Shown here one piece after another: positions 1 to 8,700 of a DNA stretch of 64,000 bases; position 1 is the stretch's first letter, and the number at the start of each line of letters is the position of its first letter. The DNA comes from a virus: IMG/VR virus record IMGVR_UViG_3300035204_001594, positions 1 through 64,000 of that record. One strand, 5' to 3'. A program made the position numbers and the translations under genes. The notes beneath the pieces were generated by a model, which did no database searches, was not told the origin of the DNA, and saw only the letters and a list, made by a program, of their open reading frames with translations.

Positions 1-174
1 TTGTGTGTATATGTACATACGTCTATACAAATACCTGCAGTTTGTGTATTTCTTTTTTGCATTTTCTTTAATTGTTTTTGATTATAGCCGTTTCCGGCCA
101 AATAAGCCAGTTTTTAGGCTTGGCTTGGAAGGCTAGAGCAGCAACAGGCCTCCGTATTGCGGCAACAGGTAGGG
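1..174. other. Intergenic left edge, no gene seen
   Basis: No convincing coding region. The 8-mer GCAACAGG occurs twice as a direct repeat (141-148 and 162-169). A small hairpin (AAGCC/GGCTT at 104-121) and a second with a GNRA-type loop on the minus strand (87-98) lie downstream of the minus-strand gene ending at 175 and could help end its transcript. Neither is followed by a clean T-run, so a terminator is only a suggestion. Confidence 0.35.
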
Positions 175-531
175 TTAAGCCGCTTCCTCTGTAACCTCGG
201 TGGGTGCGTCTAGAGGTACAAAAATAAGGGATTCTGATACGGAAGGGGGCGCTGATTCAAGGTGAGGAATTATGTGGGTAGCTACTGCGTACAGGTGGCC
301 TCCTAATGCGTCAGTTTTCCGAGTTATTCTGTGGCACTCGTAGGCGTCTTTATGCGGGTCTGTCCATCTCTCGTCGCAGATAATCTCCCAACAGAACTGT
401 TCGAGAGACTGGGATCTGATAGAGATTTGGGCCCACTCCTCAGGTATAGGGTTGGGGGGCGTAAAGTCGTTGTCGAGGTTTCCAGAAGTTTGATGTTGCA
501 TAAAAGGCTTCCACGTACCTATTGGGTACAC
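175..531 (-). CDS. Hypothetical protein, 118 aa
   Basis: A small soluble protein of unknown function. It has a proline-rich start, a central Cys/Trp-containing stretch (FCWEIICDERW, about residues 46-56) and an acidic tail ending EEAA. No signal peptide, membrane segment or known motif is visible. It lies 62 nt downstream of the ribonucleotide reductase gene on the same strand and may be the last gene of the nucleotide-metabolism cluster. Coding status rests on an uninterrupted frame and position; the function is not recognised. Confidence 0.55.
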   Translation of the reverse strand: MYPIGTWKPFMQHQTSGNLDNDFTPPNPIPEEWAQISIRSQSLEQFCWEIICDERWTDPHKDAYECHRITRKTDALGGHLYAVATHIIPHLESAPPSVSESLIFVPLDAPTEVTEEAA

Positions 532-593
532 TACTCATTCTACATGAGATAAGGTTTAGGCTAAAATGGCGTTTATTGAAGCGTAGGGAGGGC

Positions 594-2513
594 CTACCTA
601 ACAGGACACGCTCCACCTACACACTCAAGATCATTCAAAACCTCTCCTGTAACCACGCCGGCAATGGGTTTAAGCTTACTTATACGCTTTTCGTATTCTT
701 CCTTACTTATTTCCTCGTAAGGTGGCTGATCAAATCCATGGTTAGCGTGAAGTAAAAAACTTACAGTTTTTAAAGATTTTTCATAATTTTTGCGCATCCA
801 CTCTTTGATTTCATCTAATTCTTCGGGGTGGTAGTACACAGTAATTGAAATAGAATTGTCTGCCCACGTTTTTTGAAGCTTTTTAGCGAGCTCCAGCTGA
901 TCCACCGCTGATACGTCTCTAGCTAAAAGGGTATCTCCATTGGTCTCTACGGGAAACTCCACCACAACGCCTGTGTGGTCGTCTGTACCGTCGTCGAACC
1001 GTTTATACTCCACAGGGTAGTTAGCGTCACGAAGCGCCTGTACGAGGCTGTCATCGCTCGCTATGCGCATCCTACGTATGTGGTAGGGAGCGAATCCGGG
1101 GTGTATGCCCGGTGTGCTACCGCTGAGCAAGGATAGGGTCCCTGAAGGCTTAACGGTGGTTAGCCTAATACTTTCAGGGTAACCTTTCTTGTTAGACCAT
1201 TGTTTATCGAAAACCACGAGGTCCCGGTAACACTCATCTAACCATTCCACTTTGTCTAAAGATTGGCATATGCCGGTTACCCCTACGCCTATACGCATAT
1301 TCCGGTGTACTACCTCTTCAGTGCTGTCGTGAATAAAGGGTAGGTTACAAATCGCTTTCTGTGTTTTATAAAGCAGGCGGGCACATTGCTTAAACTCAGT
1401 CTTACTCTCTACATTGTTAAGGAATATCTCGCTTAGATTGCAAGCCTCGTGTGACTCTAAAACAATCTCAGCACAGGGATTGATTATCTCACAAGTATCT
1501 TTCTTGCGCTCCCCTACTCTTCCGTGTTTTTGGGCCAAAGGCAGGTTAAAGAACCCGTAAGGCTCTCCTTGCCCGTCATAACCTTTCCACACAGTATCGG
1601 AAATATGATCAAAAGAATCGGCATAGATCGTATTGTTAGAATTAGCGCGCCAGTTAGGCACGTTTCCTAAGTCCCAACGTTTTGCTCTAAGGAATAAGTA
1701 ATCATCAGGGTCGCCTACAGCTATCTCAGCGCTTCTCCTCACATTTCCTGCAACCACGACACCTCCGATGATGTTACAAATATCTAGCACATCGATAGAT
1801 CGAAGCTTCTTACCTTCGCGTTTAGCTATGATGTCCACAATTTTCTCTGTACCTTCGATTAAGATTGAGGGCCCCGAGGCAGTCCCTCCAAAACCCTTGA
1901 TCTTCTCACCATGTGATCGAACAAGAATAGTGGAGTAGGTAAAGGACTTGCCTGTGAAGAAGTAGGATTTTAATACCTTCTTCAACAGCTTGACCCAGCC
2001 TTCGCGTGAGTCAGGAACAATGAAATCGGCGTCATTTGTTTTTTCGTGGGTAATCACCACATCTGGCTTTACTTTAGGAAGGTCGTGAATATCTTCTTTA
2101 CGAACCGAAAACCCTACACCTCCGCCTAGCATTAGGTTTTCGAATACAAAGCAGAAATCGTCTATATCTCGAATACACACTCCGAAGCAGTTCAAGAGGC
2201 TATTGCCTCCAAAACGGTCTACAGTCGTCGTACCGAGCTGCCAAAGGCATCGACCGGCAAAGCAGCACTTTAGGTTAAAGACGAGGTCATAGAGCTGCTG
2301 CGCCTCTTTAACGGTGTAATCAGCCCCTATCTTCTGGGCGCCGTTGATACACCTGGCAATAGTCTCCCACCACTCTTCGTTGGTGCCATCCTCTTTGATT
2401 CTGCTATAGGTCCTCTTGTACACGACCTCGCCCATTCCGTTAAACCCCCAATTAGGTTGTTTACGTCGGTATGAATTTAAAAAGCTCTTGGGTAGTAGTT
2501 CGCTTACATACAT
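594..2513 (-). CDS. nrdJ: Monomeric class II (B12-dependent) ribonucleoside-triphosphate reductase
   Basis: Reduces ribonucleotides to deoxyribonucleotides using adenosylcobalamin, supplying dNTPs for phage replication in the cytoplasm. The 639-residue protein matches the Lactobacillus leichmannii-type monomeric enzyme (RTPR) along its length. It has the N-terminal VYKRTYSR segment, GRCLWQLGTTT and SLLNC (Cys109), GGGVGFSV, GFGGTASGP, GNVRRSAE, the active-site NPCAEI (Cys347 and Glu349) with ACNL (Cys356), TTVKPSGT, and the C-terminal redox pair in CVGGACP (Cys631 and Cys636). The usual NPCGEI has Ala for Gly here. It is somewhat shorter than the roughly 740-residue bacterial RTPR. It follows dut by 4 nt, so the two are probably co-transcribed; an AGGAG lies in the end of dut. 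Being oxygen-independent but B12-dependent, it implies a host that makes or imports cobalamin. Confidence 0.96.
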   Translation of the reverse strand: MYVSELLPKSFLNSYRRKQPNWGFNGMGEVVYKRTYSRIKEDGTNEEWWETIARCINGAQKIGADYTVKEAQQLYDLVFNLKCCFAGRCLWQLGTTTVDRFGGNSLLNCFGVCIRDIDDFCFVFENLMLGGGVGFSVRKEDIHDLPKVKPDVVITHEKTNDADFIVPDSREGWVKLLKKVLKSYFFTGKSFTYSTILVRSHGEKIKGFGGTASGPSILIEGTEKIVDIIAKREGKKLRSIDVLDICNIIGGVVVAGNVRRSAEIAVGDPDDYLFLRAKRWDLGNVPNWRANSNNTIYADSFDHISDTVWKGYDGQGEPYGFFNLPLAQKHGRVGERKKDTCEIINPCAEIVLESHEACNLSEIFLNNVESKTEFKQCARLLYKTQKAICNLPFIHDSTEEVVHRNMRIGVGVTGICQSLDKVEWLDECYRDLVVFDKQWSNKKGYPESIRLTTVKPSGTLSLLSGSTPGIHPGFAPYHIRRMRIASDDSLVQALRDANYPVEYKRFDDGTDDHTGVVVEFPVETNGDTLLARDVSAVDQLELAKKLQKTWADNSISITVYYHPEELDEIKEWMRKNYEKSLKTVSFLLHANHGFDQPPYEEISKEEYEKRISKLKPIAGVVTGEVLNDLECVGGACPVR

Positions 2514-2517
2514 CTTC

Positions 2518-2973
2518 TTATCTTACTCCTGTGGATCCGAATCCAGCTGTGCCTCGGGTAGTTGTAGTCAATTCATCTAAAGAACGTACAGATTGGGTAA
2601 ATACTTTAGGGGCAGGTAATATTAGCAACTGCGCTATCCTGTCTCCGGCTTTAATGTCAATAGGGCTGCCCTTCTCCGCATAACAACTCAGGATTATCTC
2701 ACCTCGGTAGTCGCTATCGATTACTCCAACCGTATTACTAAGGCGCAAACCCTTGCGACCCACTGATGACCTGGGCACAAGTATACCTACATGGCCTTTA
2801 GGTATTTCGACATGCAGGCCTGTATGTAGGTCTTGCCGCTGCTCAGGTTGAATAAGGTAATCCTCGGTAACTCTAATGTCTAATCCCGCCGACCCCTTAG
2901 TGGCCGCCTTAAGCGGGGGGTGGTCTTCAGCAGTGCTGTGGTATCGTAAGGTAGTGGTAGTAAGGGGGGTCAT
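2518..2973 (-). CDS. dut: dUTP diphosphatase (dUTPase), trimeric type
   Basis: Hydrolyses dUTP to dUMP and pyrophosphate, keeping uracil out of phage DNA and feeding dTMP synthesis. All five motifs of the homotrimeric dUTPase family are visible in 151 residues: AGLDIR (29-34), PRSSVGRKG (67-75), GVIDSDYRGE (83-92, with the catalytic Asp), GDRIAQL (110-116) and the C-terminal P-loop-like RGTAGFGSTG (140-149). Its start overlaps the stop of the upstream gene in an ATGA arrangement (2970-2973), suggesting translational coupling. It pairs functionally with the downstream reductase and with the uracil-glycosylase-like domain on the DNA polymerase. Confidence 0.97.
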   Translation of the reverse strand: MTPLTTTTLRYHSTAEDHPPLKAATKGSAGLDIRVTEDYLIQPEQRQDLHTGLHVEIPKGHVGILVPRSSVGRKGLRLSNTVGVIDSDYRGEIILSCYAEKGSPIDIKAGDRIAQLLILPAPKVFTQSVRSLDELTTTTRGTAGFGSTGVR

Positions 2974-3968
2974 GCGTTGGATTTTAACCTCTTTCTCATC
3001 GTATCGCAGGGTCCGAAGAACCCAAGTGTTTTCTGCTTACTGAAGGTAGTCTCAAGGTGTGCTGCAAATAAAGTAGCCACGGGACTTGTGTAGTTTAGCA
3101 TGAATGAAGTCGGCCACACAGCAGTGTTGAGCGTTTTTGCAAACAATTGTTCAACCTTAGCTGAATCGTACTTAACACTCTGTTTGTGGGTCTTGATCGT
3201 CATATCGTCGCCTGCTAGGGCACAGACGTAATTAGCGCCTGTGGTGAATTCTCTTATTCGGGTAAGCTTTCGTTTGGGTAAGGGTGGGCATATTGCCGCA
3301 CATTTAGCTGTCAGTGTAACTTCGTAGCCTTCAGATGTAAGCCCTAGGCTCCACACTCCCCCGTAGGCCCAAAGTAACGATTTAAACTGTTTAATTAATT
3401 TCTGTAAAACATCAAGCTTAAAGTCCCCGCTGCCTAAGCCGGTAAAGGCAAAGGTACGGGTTACTTGGAAGTGTAACAGGTCTAGGTCTACACCGGGGGC
3501 GAACTCTAAAGAATTTTGAAATTTATTCCAGATAGCTAAAGTACGCCTCATCCGACAAGCGGGGCACAAATAGTGCTTACATGTGTACTTGGATAAAAAG
3601 GGTAACACTTGTCCATTCGTGCTTATTGTTAAACCGATAGGAGGGCATCTCTTACACAAATCGTGAGTAGCTTTAGACACTCCTAAAGAAGGGCCTACGT
3701 ACTGTTCCACTACAGCACGCCATAACACGTACAAAGCTACCCTATCGATAAAAGCGGTCTTAGCAGGGGGCGCCCAATGGTCGTATTTCTGCAGGGCAGT
3801 TTTGAGTCGATGTTTGGTAGTTATATACTTACTCACTACCAATGGATTGGTTTTCGGTAAAGTCTTACAGAATGTGTTTAAACTACGCTGAAGAATAGGG
3901 GACAACCCTATGGTATTGGGCTGGTCATTTAAAAGTAAAGAAATTTTCTCTATATGTTTCTCAAACAT
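2970..3968 (-). CDS. Cys-rich protein, possibly Rep-like
   Basis: A 332-residue protein of uncertain function. A cysteine-rich centre reads KRCPP, then YTCKHYLCPACRMRR (about residues 128-142). This C-x4-H/C-x-x-C spacing followed by basic residues resembles the zinc-binding start of some plasmid and phage replication (Rep) proteins. Against that, no HUH motif or Tyr motif of a rolling-circle nickase is evident downstream, so a Rep role is a weak inference. The gene is immediately left of an AT-rich intergenic zone with inverted repeats, one arm of which overlaps its own 5' end. It is overlapped 4 nt by dut downstream. Start is ATG at 3968. Confidence 0.6.
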   Translation of the reverse strand: MFEKHIEKISLLLNDQPNTIGLSPILQRSLNTFCKTLPKTNPLVVSKYITTKHRLKTALQKYDHWAPPAKTAFIDRVALYVLWRAVVEQYVGPSLGVSKATHDLCKRCPPIGLTISTNGQVLPFLSKYTCKHYLCPACRMRRTLAIWNKFQNSLEFAPGVDLDLLHFQVTRTFAFTGLGSGDFKLDVLQKLIKQFKSLLWAYGGVWSLGLTSEGYEVTLTAKCAAICPPLPKRKLTRIREFTTGANYVCALAGDDMTIKTHKQSVKYDSAKVEQLFAKTLNTAVWPTSFMLNYTSPVATLFAAHLETTFSKQKTLGFFGPCDTMRKRLKSNA

Positions 3969-4034
3969 TAACTTATTAATTAGTTTAACCTTATATATAT
4001 GTATTATGTATTATCTTAAGAAACATATAGAGAA
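3946..4034. repeat. Inverted repeat in AT-rich zone
   Basis: Two arms in inverted orientation: TTCTCTATATGTTTCT at 3946-3961 and its exact complement AGAAACATATAGAGAA at 4019-4034. Similarity continues imperfectly outwards (AAAGTAAAG on one side, CTTTACTTT on the other). The left arm includes the first codons of the Cys-rich gene that starts at 3968. The spacer is very AT-rich. This could be an operator, a replication origin element or a transcript-end structure; the sequence alone does not decide. Confidence 0.55.
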
Positions 4035-4134
4035 CTTTATTTAACTTTACTTTAAACAAATCGTCGTTTTTAGGGTGTTAATGCGGTTGGGGACGAAAGG
4101 TGAAGTGGTAAGTAATGTATATCGTAAATCTTTG

Positions 4135-4152
4135 TTTAACTTTAAAGTTAAA
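4135..4152. repeat. 18-bp perfect palindrome
   Basis: TTTAACTTTAAAGTTAAA is a perfect dyad. Related TTAACTTTA and ACTTTA strings occur about 100 nt to the left (4040-4056), giving an iteron-like feel to the whole 3969-4185 gap. It sits just beyond the terminator hairpin of the protease gene, on the side reached after termination. A regulator-binding site or origin element is possible. Confidence 0.45.
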
Positions 4153-4154
4153 GC

Positions 4155-4185
4155 TAAACCCGGCTCTATTGAAGAACCGGGCTTA
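4155..4185 (-). terminator. Intrinsic terminator after protease gene
   Basis: On the minus strand, arms TAAGCCCGG and CCGGGTTTA form a stem with one mismatch, extended inward around the loop, and are followed by a T-rich stretch (TTTAGCTTTAACTTT). It lies about 70 nt after the stop of the lipoprotein protease gene, where a rightmost-to-left transcript would end. Confidence 0.65.
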
Positions 4186-4252
4186 GTATAGGGCGGCGAA
4201 AGGCCTAGGTCAACCCCAAATCAGTGACCTACATGTAATTTAACTATTTTAC

Positions 4253-5089
4253 CTACGGCTGAGGATTCCCCGAACATACACCTAACACAGAGTCTTGTGG
4301 TTGGTTTTCCCAGCCCTTGATAACGCTATTCAATTCCTCGAAATATTGGCGCACATCTGTAGCGCTGAAGTCCATCAGATCACCTTGAAAGACAGTAAAG
4401 CTAGCCAACACACCTACTACTACTAGGGAGCCGTTCCACCCCCTCTTAACTACAGGACCTCCGCTGTCTCCAAACCAGATTGAAGTAGTATTAGAGCGGA
4501 GTTTAAGCTCTGTGACTTCCGTAATTAGAGTCCCGTAGTAGAACATTACCGTAGGGTAGCTTTGTTTTTTATACCGCAGACTGCACCCTACGGTGAAGAT
4601 ATTAGCCATGTACCTTTCCAAGTGAGTAGATTTACTCGCTATAGGGATAGGGGTAACCTCTGCCACCTCGCACTCTAATTTTAACAAAGCGATGTCGTGA
4701 GACTTCGCAGGAGACAAAGCCCACTCGGGCTGAAGCCATAAGTCTTCAATAGGTATGTATATATCTTCCTTACTGAACTGTATGTATCCGCTATCTACAT
4801 GTATGGCAACATGGGCAGCAGTGAGCACAACACCCGGCGTTATAAGAATACCAGAACCTACGATATCTTTATCCACGTCTAATATATAGCAAGCCGCGTC
4901 GAATGCTCTTGCATCGGCGGGGTCGTCTGTGTAGTTGTATTCGAAGTTAAAGGAGTCGTATATACTCTGATGGTAGTCCGACTCAAATTGTCGTTGCAGG
5001 GCTGGAGGAGCCGATTTTGGTGAAAGTCCCTTTTGTTTTATAGGGGCGCATGCGACAAGTGTTAATATCAATAGGTTTAAAATTTTCAT
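4253..5089 (-). CDS. Trypsin-like serine protease, predicted lipoprotein
   Basis: A 278-residue chymotrypsin-fold (S1 family) protease predicted to be exported and lipid-anchored. The N-terminus MKILNLLILTLVAC is a short hydrophobic signal ending in a lipobox (LVAC, Cys14). The catalytic triad is complete: His93 in LTAAHV, Asp132 in HDIALLKL, and Ser209 in GDSGGP. An inserted YNYTDDPADAR stretch precedes the domain. It follows the fibre and small structural gene on the same strand and is followed by a terminator. Exported trypsin-like lipoproteins are not a standard part of phage lysis or assembly sets. Possible roles are surface exclusion, processing of envelope or virion proteins, or a host-fitness gene; the sequence does not tell which. 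Confidence 0.9.
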   Translation of the reverse strand: MKILNLLILTLVACAPIKQKGLSPKSAPPALQRQFESDYHQSIYDSFNFEYNYTDDPADARAFDAACYILDVDKDIVGSGILITPGVVLTAAHVAIHVDSGYIQFSKEDIYIPIEDLWLQPEWALSPAKSHDIALLKLECEVAEVTPIPIASKSTHLERYMANIFTVGCSLRYKKQSYPTVMFYYGTLITEVTELKLRSNTTSIWFGDSGGPVVKRGWNGSLVVVGVLASFTVFQGDLMDFSATDVRQYFEELNSVIKGWENQPQDSVLGVCSGNPQP

Positions 5090-5133
5090 AATAATATCTC
5101 ATATCTTTTAATAATAATATAGGGTAATAAGAG

Positions 5134-5796
5134 TTACGAAGCGCTGTCTAGATCTAGTCTGTAGTGTACTCCCTCCAATCCCGCTACGTTAGCGAACGAT
5201 AGTCCAATATTACTGGAAGTCTCTACCATAACCTTAGGGCTGAATGTGTACTGACTTTCCGTGCCCGGGGATATGCCAATAGCCGCTGTGGTTAAAACCA
5301 AACCATCCTTAGTGACGTTAACATCTCCGCTCCCGCTATCTACATTTAGGTAAATTTTATTCAGGTACATAACCTGACGAGTACCTCTTACTGCCAGGTA
5401 GGACTTAGCGACAGGGGTCTCTATACGCCCTTGTATAGACGTATGGGAAGCCCCGGGGAAGGCCATCCATAAACTACCCGTCCAGAATAGGTAGCAAGTA
5501 TCTCCGGGATTGAGAACAACTGTATTAGTTCCATCTAAGTTTAGTGTAACCGAATAAGCAGACCCATAACGACTAGTGACTTGTCTAAAGTAATGGCGAG
5601 AACTAACTCCTAAACCTGAGGTAGGGAGATTTAACGTAACTCCGCTCGAGGCTTGGGTAATGATTATTCCAAAATGGTCAAATAGCTCATATAGAGTATC
5701 TCCATTGGTATACCCTGGGGTGTCTTGGTAAAAAAAGGTGAATTTAGCTTGAGTAGCTAAATCTATTGCGGCATGTAAGTACTCATTCGTAGCCAT
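5134..5796 (-). CDS. Hypothetical virion-like protein, 220 aa
   Basis: A beta-rich, Gly/Ser/Thr-rich protein with no recognised domain. A central half (about residues 60-125) has the pattern of a beta-sandwich or receptor-binding tip, with NPGDTCYLFWTGSLWMAF. The start lies one nucleotide after the stop of the 1526-residue fibre gene, so the two are probably translated together and may work together, for example as a fibre tip or chaperone. This role is inferred only from position and composition. Confidence 0.6.
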   Translation of the reverse strand: MATNEYLHAAIDLATQAKFTFFYQDTPGYTNGDTLYELFDHFGIIITQASSGVTLNLPTSGLGVSSRHYFRQVTSRYGSAYSVTLNLDGTNTVVLNPGDTCYLFWTGSLWMAFPGASHTSIQGRIETPVAKSYLAVRGTRQVMYLNKIYLNVDSGSGDVNVTKDGLVLTTAAIGISPGTESQYTFSPKVMVETSSNIGLSFANVAGLEGVHYRLDLDSAS

Positions 5797-5797
5797 A

Positions 5798-8700
5798 TCA
5801 GAATCCCATGTTTGTCATGTCAGCGTTTTCCATACCTGTAACCTCGATAACATCCCCGGCCTTCAATCTTACCCTAATTCGAACCTTTGTGCTACTAAGC
5901 CAGTAGGCATTTCCACCCTTTTCTAAGTCTATACCATTAACCCGAATCCTAAAGGATGGAGTCGTTTTAAAGAAAGTGGAGGTAGAACCTATCTCTACAT
6001 TAGTATTACCTGAGTAGCCAACCGTCGCTACAAATCCACCAGGGGCAGTCTTACCTGCGGTAACCTCAAGTGTAGGAGTATTATTAAGAGTTAATTCCAT
6101 ATCATGCCTATAGTCATGCCACTCAGAGTTGGAACTTAAGGTAGATACTGTATAGATACACTGAGTGGTATACCCGCCTCGACGCTCAAACGTTAAAGTA
6201 CCTGAGCCGTCGCTTGCGACCAAAACATCTTTACTTCCACCTAAAGTAGTAGGCAGAGTTAATGTGTAGGGGTTTATAGAGCCTGTGCCTGAGGAAGCTG
6301 TGGCAAGGGGGGCAGCAATTTCAATAAACTCATACTTAGTAGATACTTTCAACGAGGAGCTAGTACCAGATCCCCCGGTGTTACCTATTTTAAGCTCGTC
6401 GGCAGTGTAGACTAAGTCTGAGGTAAACTCAGGGAGGCTCGTCCCGGTATTATATAGCATCATCTGTCCGGACGCGGTTCCGGTCGACGCAGGGGCTATA
6501 ACGGAGCTTATCTGGGTATCTACGTACAGCTTTGTAGATGCATCGGTGTTATCTGTAGGGGCTCCCAGCCCTTTAATCTGCAGATTATCTACCAGTATCT
6601 CGCTACTCTTAACTTCCATTTTAGGGGTAGAACTACTACCTGCATGCATTCGTAAGCTTTGAACTGTATTAGATCCTCCAGACATACCAGAGATTACAAT
6701 TTGGGAAGTAGTTCCTGAGTAGGTTATATTAACATTCCCGGCTGCTCCAGGGTTATCATTTGCCAGGGTTACCACTGTAGACGTACTTCCGGACCAAGCA
6801 GCTTGGACGTCGAGATCTCCCTCTCCTCTAGCGTAGTTAATAGAATATTCTATTCTAGAGGCTATATCTTCATCATTATCAACATCCCCTATCTTAATAC
6901 GGTATTCGGTACTAGTATCTTTAGGGTCTCCGCTAGCTCCGTAAGCTGAAGTAAACTCAAAAGTAATAGAGTTAGATCCATCTCCTACATCTAATTCCTC
7001 ACCAATTAGGTTATCTCCGTCGGTGTTTTCGTATACGGTTATTTGGCCTGTGGCAGCAACAGCGGCCTCCTCTGCGTAGCCTAACCCGCTCGACTCTTTG
7101 CTTACGAAGGTAAACATGGGTCCGCCATCGGATCGAGCCTCGGTTACCATTCGCCCCGACGTGTCTGCAAAGCCTTGAATACTAGTTTTGTTTGTACCCT
7201 CGCACACAGTGTCTGTAAACTGAGCTATTCGATTATAGGAACCCAGTTGATATACAATAGATTCGTTAGCCGCTCCTTTACTGAAAGCCGATGGAGGCGC
7301 AACGTCACATAGGCTGTCCCAATCGGCAGAGTGGGTTATAGAGGTATTTCCTGCAGTACCTCCTGTATTTTGGGTAAACTCAACCTTACCGGCATTATCG
7401 TTAGCAGCTGCGTTTATAGTCCCATTGTGCCCGTCGGAAGAGTTTACTAACGTCGCTAAATTAGTTGCAGCGTCAGATGCAGAAGCTCCCCGGTTAAACT
7501 CTTGACTGGCAGCCACAGCCCCAGAAGCTTTAATGGTATAGGTTTTCGAAGTGCTTGAGGTGTCCACAAGAGTTAAGGTTTCGTCAGCAGAGCTACTGTA
7601 TTCGGTGTCCCCAAACGTAAAAGTAGCGTAAGCCTGACCGGTACTTCGATAGGACCCTGTGGATCCGGTTCCATAAATAATAGAGGGAGCTTGCTGGGTT
7701 CCGTCCGCTACTACAACAGTATTTGTAAACGTAGCGGAACTCGGCTGCACATACCTTGAGTCTCCGAGAGTGCCTAATGTTTTGAACGATAGGAATCCCG
7801 AACCGCTGGTCACCATAACACTATCGGTGGTGCCATCTGAGCTTGGCAGTGTAAAGTTTAACGCCTCACCCATTAAGGAAGCCGGGGTTAAGGTGGTGTC
7901 GTAGCTGTGGCTGGCATGTTTTAAAGTAAGAACGCCCGTTATTGAGGAATTTGTACCTATCTCAGCCCATTGATAGCCGCCGCTAGCGGGTATCTTAAAT
8001 CCGGAGGTTTCTACGTATTTACTTGTAGCTGCATCATATGCTACAACGGCGTTATCGGAAGACCCTTCGGCTACAATACCATCTATATAAGATTTTGTAG
8101 CAGGATGCGAAGAAGATGTAGGGGTTGGGATATTGTATATTGTTTGATTATTAAAATCCCATCCTGCGCCGGATATAGAGGCTCGTCTAGTACCCCCGGC
8201 GGTAAATGATAAAGTATCTGCTGCGCTGCGGTATATACCTGTATCGTCATCGCCTGTGAAGGTATAAGACGGCTTGGCTGCAGTAGTACCTTCGCCTACA
8301 CCTGTCTGAAAATTTAAAAACGGGGTCTGTGCGTCCGATATGTCGCCCCCTTGAATACCTTCGGCAGCAAACTCAAACAAAGGAGAGCCTCCGTTATACA
8401 CGAAAGCCACAGCTTTACCACTGCCGTCACCACTGTCTTTTGCATAGAACCCGCTGTCAGAGGCGTCTGTAAATTTTAGGTCGAGGCTGGTTGTTGACTT
8501 AGATAAGTTTCCTACAATAAGCTCCCCTGTGACAGTGCCCCCCGATGTGTCAAACTTACCGGAAAGAGTATCAGCTGTAGCAACTTCCTTTACAGCTGTT
8601 GAGGTGTAGAAATGCATTTTCGAGTTCGCAGGGTCGTAAAATACAGCCCCGGCTCTATCTGTATTTGCTGCAGGCCATGAGTTTGTACCTCTCAAGGAGG

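Noticed and set aside
2970-3968. Rolling-circle replication initiator
   Set aside because: The Cys-rich segment is suggestive, but no HUH or catalytic Tyr motif was found, so I kept it as an unknown.
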